In this document: in pieces, positions 8,757-16,410 of the stretch
Numbering within the stretch: position 1 is the stretch's first letter
Layout: each line of letters starts with the position of its first letter
Source of the DNA: Glycomyces niveus
GTDB taxonomy: Bacteria; Actinomycetota; Actinomycetes; Mycobacteriales; Micromonosporaceae
DNA length: 64,000 nt
NCBI RefSeq assembly: GCF_017592475.1
Contig: NZ_JAGFNP010000006.1
Location: forward strand, 68,995 to 132,994
Reading direction: 5' to 3'
Notes under the pieces: generated by a model
The model's database searches: none
Told to the model about the DNA's origin: nothing
What the model saw: the letters and a program-made list of their open reading frames with translations, nothing else
Made by a program: the position numbers and the translations under genes

Positions 8757-8762
8757 ATTATG
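8757..8762 (-). promoter_or_regulatory. -10-like box of the HEPN-ATPase operon
   Basis: CATAAT on the minus strand lies six bases before the GTG at 8750. The spacing fits a leaderless transcript. No good -35 box is visible. Confidence 0.35.
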
Positions 8763-8897
8763 CCAGTCTTCCTGAGTCGTCTATGCCCACGGCTGGCGGT
8801 GACCTGCTAGCGGTGGGCCCCTTCCAGGAACCGGTTACGAGCTTTCGGAAGGGGCGGGGCTCGCCCCACCTTGCGTGCCCCGCCCTGCGCGGAAGGT

Positions 8898-9476
8898 TTA
8901 GAGGCGGCCTTGTTCGGCTGCTTGGGTGAGGATGGCTTCGGATTCGTGGCGCCAGTGGCGTTTGCGGTCGTCGGGGGTGCTTTTCCAGCCGGGGCGAGTG
9001 GAGATGCCGGCGATGTGTCCTTGCTCGTGGAGGAGGTCGGCGACGGGTGTGAGGCTGCCTGCCACGTTGAGGATGCTGAGGATGGCGTGCTCGGCGGTGG
9101 CGGTCGGTTCGACGGCGAAGCGGAAGCCGAAGGAGTCGAAGATGCCGAGCACGCTCGCGGGCAAGGTCGCGGGTTGGGGAGGGGGCGTGCCTTCGGCGTG
9201 CCAGGCGGCGATGAGGGCTGCGATGTGGTTGCGTTGTTGGGTCTTCCAGGCGTCGGTTTGCTCGTTCCAGAGGGGTTCCCAGCGGACCTCGCGGAGCACG
9301 CCGCCTGCGTGGACCGCGTAGCCGATCTTGACTGGTTTGCCGTGGTGGTTCAGCCAGATCGAGGCGTAGCCGGTCGCTCGGCGGGCCATGAGGGTGAGTC
9401 GGTTGCCGTGATTGGTCGTCCATTCGCCCAGCACCTCGGGCTTGGCGGTCCGACCCGTGACCTGTGTTTGCGTCAT
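8898..9476 (-). CDS. hypothetical protein, 192 aa, divergent from the XRE regulator
   Basis: Soluble protein beginning MTQTQVTGRT, with no motif I recognise. It contains WxxHxGKPVKIGYAVHAGG and a conserved-looking HWRHESE near the C-terminus. The start at 9476 is supported by GGGAGG six bases upstream; an earlier ATG at 9494 in the same frame lacks one. It is divergent from the XRE/PLD-like gene and shares the 159-bp control region between them. Position suggests a small accessory protein of the integrated element. No function is claimed. Confidence 0.7.
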   Translation of the reverse strand: MTQTQVTGRTAKPEVLGEWTTNHGNRLTLMARRATGYASIWLNHHGKPVKIGYAVHAGGVLREVRWEPLWNEQTDAWKTQQRNHIAALIAAWHAEGTPPPQPATLPASVLGIFDSFGFRFAVEPTATAEHAILSILNVAGSLTPVADLLHEQGHIAGISTRPGWKSTPDDRKRHWRHESEAILTQAAEQGRL

Positions 9477-9550
9477 CGACTTCCTCCCTGTCATCCGTTC
9501 AACCGCCCACTCATCTGACCTGGTGGAAAAGCGGCATATGAACATGGTGG

Positions 9551-9579
9551 TTGACAGAACGGGACGACAGAACTACACA
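9551..9579 (+). promoter_or_regulatory. putative sigma-70-type promoter of the XRE regulator gene
   Basis: TTGACA (9551-9556), a 17-bp spacer and TACACA (9574-9579). The -35 is consensus and the spacing ideal. It drives the gene starting at 9635. Confidence 0.5.
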
Positions 9580-9621
9580 ATGGGACGCGAAGAGACGTCC
9601 CCAAGCATCGAAGTCGTCCCG
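9560..9621. promoter_or_regulatory. nested GGGACG inverted repeats, candidate operator
   Basis: CGGGACGAC (9560-9568) is the exact reverse complement of GTCGTCCCG (9613-9621), and inside this pair GGGACG (9582-9587) faces CGTCCC (9596-9601). Four half-sites thus sit on and just after the promoter, a layout fitting autoregulation by the XRE protein encoded next. Confidence 0.4.
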
Positions 9622-9634
9622 ATTGGGAGTGCTC

Positions 9635-10402
9635 ATGCCGAATGAACGATTGAAGGATGCCCTGCAAGCGTCCGGGATGACACCGGAATCCCTGGCCGAT
9701 GAGCTGGAGGTCGATGCCAAGACCGTGAGGCGGTGGATCAGTACCGGCCGCACTCCGTACCCTCGGCACCGCTCCGCCATCGCCGCGATGCTGGACGAGG
9801 CCGAGGAGTATCTGTGGCCCAACATCGATACCGCCGAGCGGCAAGCGCGTGTGTCGGAATCCGAGGTGATCCGGACCTACCCGCGCCGCTTTCAAGTGCC
9901 ATCGGAGCTGTGGCGGCGCTTGTTCGACAACGCCACCGAGCGGATCGGCATCCTGGTCTACTCCGGGCTGTTCCTACCCGAGCATGATCCGCACCTGATC
10001 GAGGCGTTGCAGCGCAAAGCCGAAGCGGGCACCAAGATCACGGTCCTGCTCGGGGATCCTGACTGTGAAGCCGTGGCCGTCCGCGGTCGCGAGGAGGGCA
10101 TCGGCGACGCGCTCGCTGCGAAGATCCGCAACGTCCTGGCGTTCTACGAGAAGCTCAGAGGCACCGAAGGTATCTTCGTCGGCTTCCACACTTCGACCCT
10201 GTACAACAGCATCTACCGCTACGACGACGAAATGCTGGTCAACACCCACGTTTACGGTTTCCCGGCAGCGCACGCCCCGGTCATGCACCTGCGCCGACTC
10301 GCTGGCGGCACTCTGTTCAATTCCTACGCCGACAGCTTCGACCGAGTCTGGACCGCTTCACGTGACGCCTGGACCGGCGACCATGGCAAGGTGAGGCCAT
10401 GA
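9635..10402 (+). CDS. XRE-type regulator with C-terminal PLD-like (DUF5919-like) domain
   Basis: The 255-residue protein starts with an HTH (about 1-45: MTPESLADELEVDAKTVRRW) and continues with a domain resembling the phospholipase-D-like DUF5919 fold: RIGILVYSGLFLPEHDP, KITVLLGDPD and an H-x-S-x-LYNS-IY-YDDEMLVNTH segment near the end that looks like a degenerate HKD motif. The ATG at 9635 follows GGGAGT. The gene overlaps the Nudix gene by 4 bp (ATGA), so both are coupled. XRE, Nudix and HD genes together recur in actinobacterial integrative elements. Likely controls the element and the divergent gene at 8898-9476. Confidence 0.8.
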   Translation: MPNERLKDALQASGMTPESLADELEVDAKTVRRWISTGRTPYPRHRSAIAAMLDEAEEYLWPNIDTAERQARVSESEVIRTYPRRFQVPSELWRRLFDNATERIGILVYSGLFLPEHDPHLIEALQRKAEAGTKITVLLGDPDCEAVAVRGREEGIGDALAAKIRNVLAFYEKLRGTEGIFVGFHTSTLYNSIYRYDDEMLVNTHVYGFPAAHAPVMHLRRLAGGTLFNSYADSFDRVWTASRDAWTGDHGKVRP

Positions 10403-10869
10403 GCCGCATCGACCACATCAACAACCCCGATGCCCCCGAGCCGAACAGCGTCGTGCCCTCGACCGTCGCGTTCGTGACCGATGACGAAGGCCGGGTTCTG
10501 CTCATCCAGCGCTCGGACAACGGCGACTGGGCCCTACCTGGCGGGGGCCACGACCTGGGGGAGCGGATCGCGGACACCGCAGTCCGCGAGACGAAGGAAG
10601 AGACCGGCCTGGACATCGAGGTCACCGGCGTTATCGGGCTCTACACCGACCCGGGTCACTTGATCGAGTACAGCGATGGCGAGGTCCGGCAGCAGTTCTC
10701 GATCTCCTTCCGTGCCAAACCGGTCGGTGGAACGCTCGCTACCAGTGCCGAGTCGATCCAGGTTGCCTGGCTTGGCGCAGATGAGCTTGACGCTCTTCCG
10801 ATCAACCCGTCGATGCGGCTCCGAATCGAGCACGGATTCGCGAAAGACGCTGAGCCCTACATCGGGTGA
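10399..10869 (+). CDS. Nudix hydrolase, possible Pif-like immunity factor
   Basis: A 156-residue protein with a complete Nudix box, GGHDLGERIADTAVRETKEE followed by TGL, preceded by the usual GDWALPGGG strand. Substrates of the family are nucleoside diphosphates linked to another group; the actual substrate is unknown. Established knowledge: Pif, the immunity factor of the Streptomyces element pSAM2, carries a Nudix motif, and this gene sits in an analogous place next to an XRE regulator in an integrated element. Coupled by a 4-bp overlap to the regulator gene and converging with the HD gene by 13 bp. Confidence 0.85.
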   Translation: MSRIDHINNPDAPEPNSVVPSTVAFVTDDEGRVLLIQRSDNGDWALPGGGHDLGERIADTAVRETKEETGLDIEVTGVIGLYTDPGHLIEYSDGEVRQQFSISFRAKPVGGTLATSAESIQVAWLGADELDALPINPSMRLRIEHGFAKDAEPYIG

Positions 10870-11423
10870 GCTGGTGGCAGCACCGATTCGACTCGTTTTG
10901 CGACCTCTGCGAACACGCTGGCACTGCCAGTAATGAACTCGTAGACGACCGAATCAGGCTCATATCGTTCCTGGACCTCAGCGATCCGCTCCTCGACAGT
11001 GAAGGCCTGTCCGTCAGGGCCGGTCGTGAGGTCGCAGTACCAAAGCAGGTCCGCGACGAGTGAGGCTTCACGGTCGAACTCCCCGGACAACTCCTTGTCG
11101 AGACCGCGCTGCTCGGCTTCAGCAAGTGCATTGGTGTGGTGGGCGACCAACGCGGACACCCGGTCGTTGAACCCGATCTCGCGAAGCCAACGCGCCCCGT
11201 CCAATGGATGGAAACCAGTCGCATCGATCGAGGGGGAGTAGCCGATGTCGTGGAGCGCTGCGGACGCGACAAGCGCCTCGCGATCCTGCTGGATACGGAG
11301 CGCTAGGGAGAGCCGTTCGGCCTTGGCTGTCACCGCTTGAACATGTCGCCATCGTCGAGGCAACGCCTCGCTGAGTTTCCGCTCCGCGAGCGCGCGCGCA
11401 CTGCTGACCATGCTCGACTGCAC
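10857..11423 (-). CDS. HD-domain phosphohydrolase-like protein
   Basis: The 188-residue protein has the HD signature: H27 (WRHVQAV), H58-D59 (AALHDIGYSP) and a later HHTNALAE plus DLLWYCDLTT, the pattern of small metal-dependent phosphohydrolases acting on nucleotides or nucleotide second messengers. Start GTG at 11423 with AGGA about seven bases before; ATG at 11411 is the alternative. It converges on the Nudix gene with a 13-bp overlap. Such an HD protein next to a Nudix protein hints at shared nucleotide chemistry. Confidence 0.8.
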   Translation of the reverse strand: MQSSMVSSARALAERKLSEALPRRWRHVQAVTAKAERLSLALRIQQDREALVASAALHDIGYSPSIDATGFHPLDGARWLREIGFNDRVSALVAHHTNALAEAEQRGLDKELSGEFDREASLVADLLWYCDLTTGPDGQAFTVEERIAEVQERYEPDSVVYEFITGSASVFAEVAKRVESVLPPAHPM

Positions 11424-11767
11424 TCGACGATCCTATCGATCCGGATGGTCGAGCCAAGGTCTGTGACAGTGGCCGTTCGACCCGGAGGTTTGTCCCGGCG
11501 TCTGGCCCAGCATCTCGTCGGCCAACTAGGTGCCGGGAGAGATGCCGCCCCTGTCACCAAACGTTCGTGACAGCTAGAGGCGCAGGTCAGTTAGGGTGCC
11601 GGGCTAGATCGGAGAGGCGTTCGCGCAGGGCCAAATGGTGGGGCAACTTATGTACTCGGGCCAGCAGCGTTTCTCGGAAGAGACAGGCGAGGACTGGTAG
11701 CTGATGTGGGGGCGATAGTTGGCCGGTCCCAGCCGCTTCCTCTGTGCCCCCTGGAGGCCCCATCTGA
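11424..11767. other. intergenic region with a palindrome
   Basis: Apart from the palindrome at 11552-11572 and a single TGTGACA half-site near 11462, nothing gene-like is seen. It contains upstream signals for the HD gene (left) and for the gene at 11768 (right). Confidence 0.5.
11552..11572. promoter_or_regulatory. 21-bp palindrome TGTCAC-N9-GTGACA, copy 1
   Basis: The arms TGTCAC and GTGACA are perfect inverted repeats; the inner bases contain CGTT as in copy 2 at 12400. Together with the preceding CCCC, 20 of 25 positions agree between the two copies. It may be an operator or a recombinase site. Confidence 0.45.
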
Positions 11768-12283
11768 GTGTTCCTTGATGATCACTGCATGACTTCAAGC
11801 GAATCGGAACTCTTGGCGCTGCTGTGCGAGCTTGACGATCCTGTCCACTTGGAGTGGCCGCAGGGCTACGACCGCAGGAAGTGCGCCGAGCCCTTCGGGC
11901 GCCTGGTGGCGCGGCTCGAACAGGATTTCGCGGTTGGCTGCGAGTTTGAACAAGACACCCAGGATTCCAGCGAATACGGGCGCATCCACGTGCCTGCAGC
12001 GGCGCTGAAACGCGGCTCCAGGCTGGTCGTTTGCATCAGCAAGTTCGGAAACCTGGCCCTCATCTGCGCCGACAATCCAGGCGCGTTCCTTGGCACGGCC
12101 GAGGCAATTGACGAGGGGGAACTGCACGTCGACGACCTTGCGAAAGTCGATCAAGCGCTGAGGGAACTCGGATACGTCGTAGTTCCCGAGGAACTGCTGA
12201 CCCGCGACTACGAAGGGCCGAGCAAGCAGTACCTGGACGGTGAGCGGCCCGACTGGTGGGCTCGGTTCTTCGGCTACTTCTGA
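11768..12283 (+). CDS. hypothetical acidic protein, 171 aa
   Basis: Small acidic protein with no membrane segment and no recognised motif. It has a beta-rich middle (LVVCISKFGNLALICADN) and ends in an aromatic tail WWARFFGYF. The GTG at 11768 has GGAGG ten bases upstream; the ATG at 11789 is an alternative without a ribosome site. It lies between the two TGTCAC-N9-GTGACA palindromes. The pattern suggests an immunity-like or SMI1/KNR4-like small protein, but no assignment is made. Confidence 0.65.
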   Translation: MFLDDHCMTSSESELLALLCELDDPVHLEWPQGYDRRKCAEPFGRLVARLEQDFAVGCEFEQDTQDSSEYGRIHVPAAALKRGSRLVVCISKFGNLALICADNPGAFLGTAEAIDEGELHVDDLAKVDQALRELGYVVVPEELLTRDYEGPSKQYLDGERPDWWARFFGYF

Positions 12284-12618
12284 CGCGCCCCGCGAACAGC
12301 ACCTGTGTTGTGACCGCTTCCGTTCCCCCACAACTTTGACCCTGAGTCTGACCTTGCCCCCTCGCCCGCCATCGACATGCAGGATGAGACGCAACCCCCT
12401 GTCACAACCCGTTTGTGACACCCGATCAACCAGGTCATTGCCTATGAGACGCCTTACGCTAGAGGCTCCGTGGAGGGAGCGAAAGTCGCCCCGACATATT
12501 TACTCCGAATCTGAGCGTTCCGGCCTGCGAGGCCTGCTCTGCAACTGCCGACCGGCCTCCCGGCCCGGCCTTCGGTGATCTTGAAGCGTCTCCAGGAACG
12601 AGTTACCTTCGAGGGACC
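12284..12618. other. intergenic region with second palindrome
   Basis: Only the palindrome at 12400-12420 stands out. No gene-like frame with a ribosome site is seen here. Confidence 0.45.
12400..12420. promoter_or_regulatory. 21-bp palindrome TGTCACAA-N5-TTGTGACA, copy 2
   Basis: Perfect 8-bp arms around CCCGT. It shares arms, spacing and the preceding CCCC with the copy at 11552, and lies 567 bp upstream of the recombinase gene. Confidence 0.5.
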
Positions 12619-12990
12619 TTGGTCCTAAGGACGGCGCGAGACGCCCGCCTTGCCCACACCTGCCATCACGCACCGCCCAGTGCTCCATCGAGCGTTTCCG
12701 GCCTGCCCATCCGCAGGCTCGTACCCGCAGCGAGTCCGCGCTACGGTCACCACCAGGGCCGCTACCTGGTCTTTTGCCTGGTGGTGGGTGCGGTGAGCGG
12801 GCTTCCGCAGAGGATTCGCGTCACTGGGGCGCGTCGCGATGTCATCGACACCGATCGTTTGGCCGCACTGTTGTTGCGCGCCGCCAGACGCGCCCAGAAC
12901 GTCGCTGACACACCTGCAGCGGACGCCGGGTGTCCGGACCAGGATGCGGCCCTTGACGACGAAGTTCGGAGCGAGAGGGACGCGGCATGA
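12619..12990 (+). CDS. small protein coupled to the serine recombinase; start uncertain
   Basis: The frame ends with ATGA overlapping the recombinase start, a usual sign of coupling. The last 60 residues (QRIRVTGARRDVIDTDRLAALLLRAARRAQ) look like a real helical protein, while the first half is Pro/His-rich and may not be translated; GTG at 12793 is a plausible internal start. It could be a recombination accessory factor. Function unknown. Confidence 0.45.
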   Translation: MVLRTARDARLAHTCHHAPPSAPSSVSGLPIRRLVPAASPRYGHHQGRYLVFCLVVGAVSGLPQRIRVTGARRDVIDTDRLAALLLRAARRAQNVADTPAADAGCPDQDAALDDEVRSERDAA

Positions 12991-14717
12991 ACGGGCAATC
13001 TGACACGAGGAGCGTGACCCCGATCGGTGGGCGAGCAGTGGTGTACCTGCGGGTGTCCTCCAAAGGGCAAGTGGAGACCGACTACGACCCCGAGGGGAAC
13101 TCGATCCCCGCCCAACGGAAAGCCTGCCTGCAACTGGCCGAGCGCATGGGGCTCACCGTGGTGGACGAGTACGTCGAGCCGGGCAAGTCCGCCCGCTCGA
13201 TCGACGGTCGCCCCGCCTTCCGCAAGATGATGGGTCGGATCCGCAACCAGCATGACGTCGACTACGTCGTGGTGTACATGCGCTCGCGGCTGTTCCGCGA
13301 TGCCACCGACGCCGGGCTCACCAAACGCGAACTCCGTGGCCTAGGTGTCGCGATCCTGTCGGTGAAGGATCCGACCGATGACTCGCCCACCGGGGACCTC
13401 ATGGCGCATATGGTCGACGGGTTCAACGAGTACCAGTCGCGTGTCTCAGGGCAGGACATCGCCTACAAGATGGAAGCGAAAGCTGCTAGAGGTGGCACGC
13501 CTGGTCGCGCGCCCCTCGGGTACTTGAACACTCGGGAGACCATTGAGGGCCGCGAAATTCGCACCGTCGCCCTCGATCCCGAACGCGCCCCGATCGTCAA
13601 GACGCTGTTCGAGCGGTACGCGACCGGGCAGCACTCGTTCAAGGAACTCCGCGAGATAGCCACCGCCGCCGGGCTCAAGACCCGGCCGACCCGAAAGCAC
13701 CCGGCCGGAACGCCGGTCTCGATTCACAAGATCGGGCAGATCCTCATCGACCCGTACTACCTCGGCACCGTCACCTTCAACGGCACCGAGTACCCCGGCC
13801 GGCACGAAGCTCTCATCGACCGAGCCTTGTTCGACAAGGTCCAGACCGTGCTGACCGAGCAGCGGGGCGCAGGCGTTCGCGAACGCAAGTGGGACCACTA
13901 CCTCAAAGGCCTCGTGTGGTGCGGGCGCTGCGGTCGCCGCTTGATCGTCGAGCGCGCCAAGTCCAAGACCGGCCGCCTCTACTTCTATTACCTGTGCATG
14001 GGCCGCAACGACAACGGCGGCTGCGATCTCCCGCGGTTCGCCGTGGCTGATGTCGAGGCCGCCGTGAGCGCCCACTACGCCACCATCGCGCTCACGCCCA
14101 CTGAAGCGAGCCGGACCCGGAACGGGCTCGAACGGGTCGCGAAGACCGATGAGCGGACTGCGCAGACTCTGCGGCGCAACCTCAAGCGCGAGCGCGCCCG
14201 ACTCGACACCCTGGAAGACCAGGTCCTGGACTTGCTCGGCGACCCCGATTGGCCTACCGAGAAGCTCACCGCCAAGATCCGCGACATCGCCGCGCAACGC
14301 GAAGCCATCGACGCCCAACTCGCCGGCACCGACCTGCCGCGACTCGACCAGGCCGCAGCGCTCATCGCCCCGTTCCTGGAGCTCTTGTCGGATCCGAGGC
14401 GGCTCTACGAGTCTCTGGCAGACGAGGACCGGCAGACGCTCAACTCGATCTGCTTCACCCGGCTTCACATCGACACCGACGCCGACCGGCTACCCCGGAT
14501 CAGCCAGAGCGCTACCGCCGCCAGCATCGCGCCGCTGGTGGCGTTCCGGGACCGGGAACGGCGAAACGGCACCTGCCCGGAGGCTGATGCCGTTCTTCCT
14601 GTGGGTCAGGGTTCAAGTAAGAACCCTTTGGTGGAGCTTAGGGGATTCGAACCCCTGACCTTTTCATTGCGAACGAAACGCGCTACCAACTGCGCCAAAG
14701 CCCCTTGCGGCGACTAG
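12987..14717 (+). CDS. large serine recombinase (site-specific integrase)
   Basis: The protein has the resolvase catalytic domain with YLRVSSKGQ (nucleophile Ser24), RSRLFRDATDAGLT with the active arginines, then a recombinase domain (about 165-290), a zinc ribbon with Cys near 311, 314, 336 and 345 (CGRCGRR ... CMGRNDNGGC), a coiled coil (about 385-445) and a C-terminal tail. It is the integrase family used by phiC31-like phages and ICEs. From about residue 548 the frame reads through the complementary strand of tRNA-Ala (NPLVELRGFEPLTFS ...), so the natural C-terminus in the free element is probably different. Coupled to the small gene upstream. Confidence 0.93.
   Translation: MNGQSDTRSVTPIGGRAVVYLRVSSKGQVETDYDPEGNSIPAQRKACLQLAERMGLTVVDEYVEPGKSARSIDGRPAFRKMMGRIRNQHDVDYVVVYMRSRLFRDATDAGLTKRELRGLGVAILSVKDPTDDSPTGDLMAHMVDGFNEYQSRVSGQDIAYKMEAKAARGGTPGRAPLGYLNTRETIEGREIRTVALDPERAPIVKTLFERYATGQHSFKELREIATAAGLKTRPTRKHPAGTPVSIHKIGQILIDPYYLGTVTFNGTEYPGRHEALIDRALFDKVQTVLTEQRGAGVRERKWDHYLKGLVWCGRCGRRLIVERAKSKTGRLYFYYLCMGRNDNGGCDLPRFAVADVEAAVSAHYATIALTPTEASRTRNGLERVAKTDERTAQTLRRNLKRERARLDTLEDQVLDLLGDPDWPTEKLTAKIRDIAAQREAIDAQLAGTDLPRLDQAAALIAPFLELLSDPRRLYESLADEDRQTLNSICFTRLHIDTDADRLPRISQSATAASIAPLVAFRDRERRNGTCPEADAVLPVGQGSSKNPLVELRGFEPLTFSLRTKRATNCAKAPCGD
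14608..14627. repeat. inverted repeat beside the tRNA-Ala 3' end
   Basis: AGGGTTC (14608-14614) and GAACCCT (14621-14627) face each other across AAGTAA, five bases from the tRNA discriminator base. It could be the tRNA terminator stem or part of the attachment site. Confidence 0.4.
14632..14704 (-). tRNA. tRNA-Ala(CGC)
   Basis: The minus strand folds into a full 73-nt cloverleaf: acceptor GGGGCTT/AAGCTCC with the G3:U70 alanine identity pair and A73; D arm GCGC/GCGC; anticodon loop TTCGCAA with CGC at 14669-14671; T arm AGGGG-TTCGAAT-CCCCT. No CCA is encoded. It is the integration target of the neighbouring serine recombinase. Confidence 0.95.
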
Positions 14718-14780
14718 ATTAGCACAGCGGCGGACGGGCGCCGCGAGGGTGCCGTGTGGGCCGGGTCTCGTTCGCGGCGG

Positions 14781-16346
14781 TCAGATCCAGGAGTCGAGCC
14801 ACATGCGGGCGTGCCATTCGTCGCGGGGGATGGCCTCGCCGGTGTAGATCGGCCAGAAGTAGGCGAAGCACAGGACGACGACGGCCACGAAGGCCCCGGC
14901 GATGAGCGCGCCGGTGAGGCGGCGCTCCGGTGAGCCGAGGGACGACAGCCCCGCATCGCGGCGGCGCAGGTCGGTGCGGCCGATGATGAGGCCGAGGCAC
15001 CACGTGACCGCGCCGATGAAGAACGGGACGGCGGGGGCGGTGTAGAAGAAGAACATCGTCCGGTCGGGGTACATGAACCACGGGAGGATGCCCGCGCCGA
15101 GCCCGGCGAGGAGGAACCAGGCGCGCCAGTCGCGCTTGTGGAGCGCCCAGACGAGGAGGGCGAGCGCGGCGGGCACGAAGGTCCACCACAGCAGCGGGGT
15201 GCCGAGGAGGAGGACTTCGGCGGCGCAGTCGCTCGTGCCGCAGTCGACGTCGGAGCTCCAGTAGAAGACGACCGGACGCAGGTCGAACAGCCACTGCCAG
15301 GGCGCGGACTGGTAGGCGTGCTCGGAGGAGAGGCCTTCGTGGAACTCGAGGACGCTGAAGTGGTACTGCATCCAGTTGGTGAGCGCGCCGATGACGGGCG
15401 GCTCGGCCCGGCCCTGGTCGGCGAGCCAGTGGCGGTAGGAGCCGGTGTCGTTGAGGAACCAGCCGGTCCACGAGAGCGTGTAGACGCCGATCGCGAGGAG
15501 CCCGAACCACAGGTTCTGGAAGAACTCGTAGATGAGCGTGTCCCGGAAGGGCTTGCGGGCGCCCGCGTCGGTGCGCAGCCGCCAGTCCCACACGACGAAC
15601 AGCACGATCACGATGACGATGTACCAGAGGGCGCTCCACTTGGTGGCCATGGCGAGACCGAGGAGCACCGCGCACGCGATGCGCCACCACGCGGGGCCGA
15701 GGCGGGGGCGGCGGCGGGAGGGGTCGAGGCCGTCCTCGATCGCGGCGAGCCAGCGGGCCCGGCGCCAGTCGCGGTCGCGCACCAGGCAGTACATGGCGGC
15801 GAGGAGGAGCGTGGCGATGAAGATGTCGAGCAGGGACGTGCGGGAGAGCACCAGGTGGCTGCCTTCGACGGCGAGCAGGAGGCCCGCGGTGCCGCCGAGG
15901 AGGGTCGAGCCGGTGAGGCGGCGCATGAGCCGGACGAGGATCGCGACGCCGATGATCCCGGCGGCCGCGGCGGCGATGCGCCAGCCGACCTCGTCGTACC
16001 CGAAGGCCCATTCGCCGAGGCCGATGAGCCACTTGCCGAACGGCGGGTGCGCGACGTACGAGGAGCCGTCCGCGCCCGGGTCCCACTCGACGCCGTGGGA
16101 GAGCATCGAGTGCGCGTCCTGCGCGTAGTAGACCTCGTCGAAGATCAGGCCCTTGGGGTGGTCCAGGCCGATCAGGCGCAGCACCGCGGCGATCCCGGTG
16201 ACCCCGAGGGTCACCCAGAGGGCGCGGCGGCGGTCGTCCGGCAGGGTGCTCGCGAGGCGGGCCCGGACGGCGGGGAGGGGGCCGGGGAGCGGGGTCGGCC
16301 GCCAGGCGGCGGGCGGCTGCTCGGGCCGGACTGCGGTGGCGCTCAC
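14781..16346 (-). CDS. pmt: protein O-mannosyltransferase (PMT family)
   Basis: The 521-residue multi-pass membrane protein transfers mannose from polyprenyl-phospho-mannose to exported proteins. After a soluble N-terminus, GLDHPKGLIFDEVYYAQDA gives the conserved DE/DEVYY motif of the GT39 family's first extracytoplasmic loop; then HPPFGKWLI and about ten hydrophobic segments, with WAFGYDEVGWRI matching the family. The start is GTG 16346. Equivalent to Rv1002c of M. tuberculosis, which also sits near metG and tatD; the rsmI gene commonly found in between is not here, a PBP gene and a membrane protein gene stand instead. Confidence 0.92.
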   Translation of the reverse strand: MSATAVRPEQPPAAWRPTPLPGPLPAVRARLASTLPDDRRRALWVTLGVTGIAAVLRLIGLDHPKGLIFDEVYYAQDAHSMLSHGVEWDPGADGSSYVAHPPFGKWLIGLGEWAFGYDEVGWRIAAAAAGIIGVAILVRLMRRLTGSTLLGGTAGLLLAVEGSHLVLSRTSLLDIFIATLLLAAMYCLVRDRDWRRARWLAAIEDGLDPSRRRPRLGPAWWRIACAVLLGLAMATKWSALWYIVIVIVLFVVWDWRLRTDAGARKPFRDTLIYEFFQNLWFGLLAIGVYTLSWTGWFLNDTGSYRHWLADQGRAEPPVIGALTNWMQYHFSVLEFHEGLSSEHAYQSAPWQWLFDLRPVVFYWSSDVDCGTSDCAAEVLLLGTPLLWWTFVPAALALLVWALHKRDWRAWFLLAGLGAGILPWFMYPDRTMFFFYTAPAVPFFIGAVTWCLGLIIGRTDLRRRDAGLSSLGSPERRLTGALIAGAFVAVVVLCFAYFWPIYTGEAIPRDEWHARMWLDSWI

Positions 16347-16410
16347 CGGGGTGAGTCTAGGGCCTGAGCGCCCCCTCTGGCGAGTCGCGTCAGGCCCTAG
16401 TGTCCGGTCG

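Larger units (their letters stand above)
1..14704. mobile_element. integrated accessory element, right end at tRNA-Ala; left end not located
   Basis: A large serine recombinase gene ends inside a tRNA-Ala gene on the opposite strand, the usual picture of an element integrated at a tRNA 3' end. To its left lie accessory genes: T7SS-type effector, HTH remnant, KGGVGR ATPase with HEPN-like partner, XRE/Nudix/HD cluster. To its right begins ordinary core gene content. The stretch around 4,300-8,750 is visibly more AT-rich than the rest. No second copy of the tRNA 3' end was found from 1 to 12,900, so the left limit given is only the window edge; the T7SS operon may or may not belong to the element. 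Confidence 0.45.
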
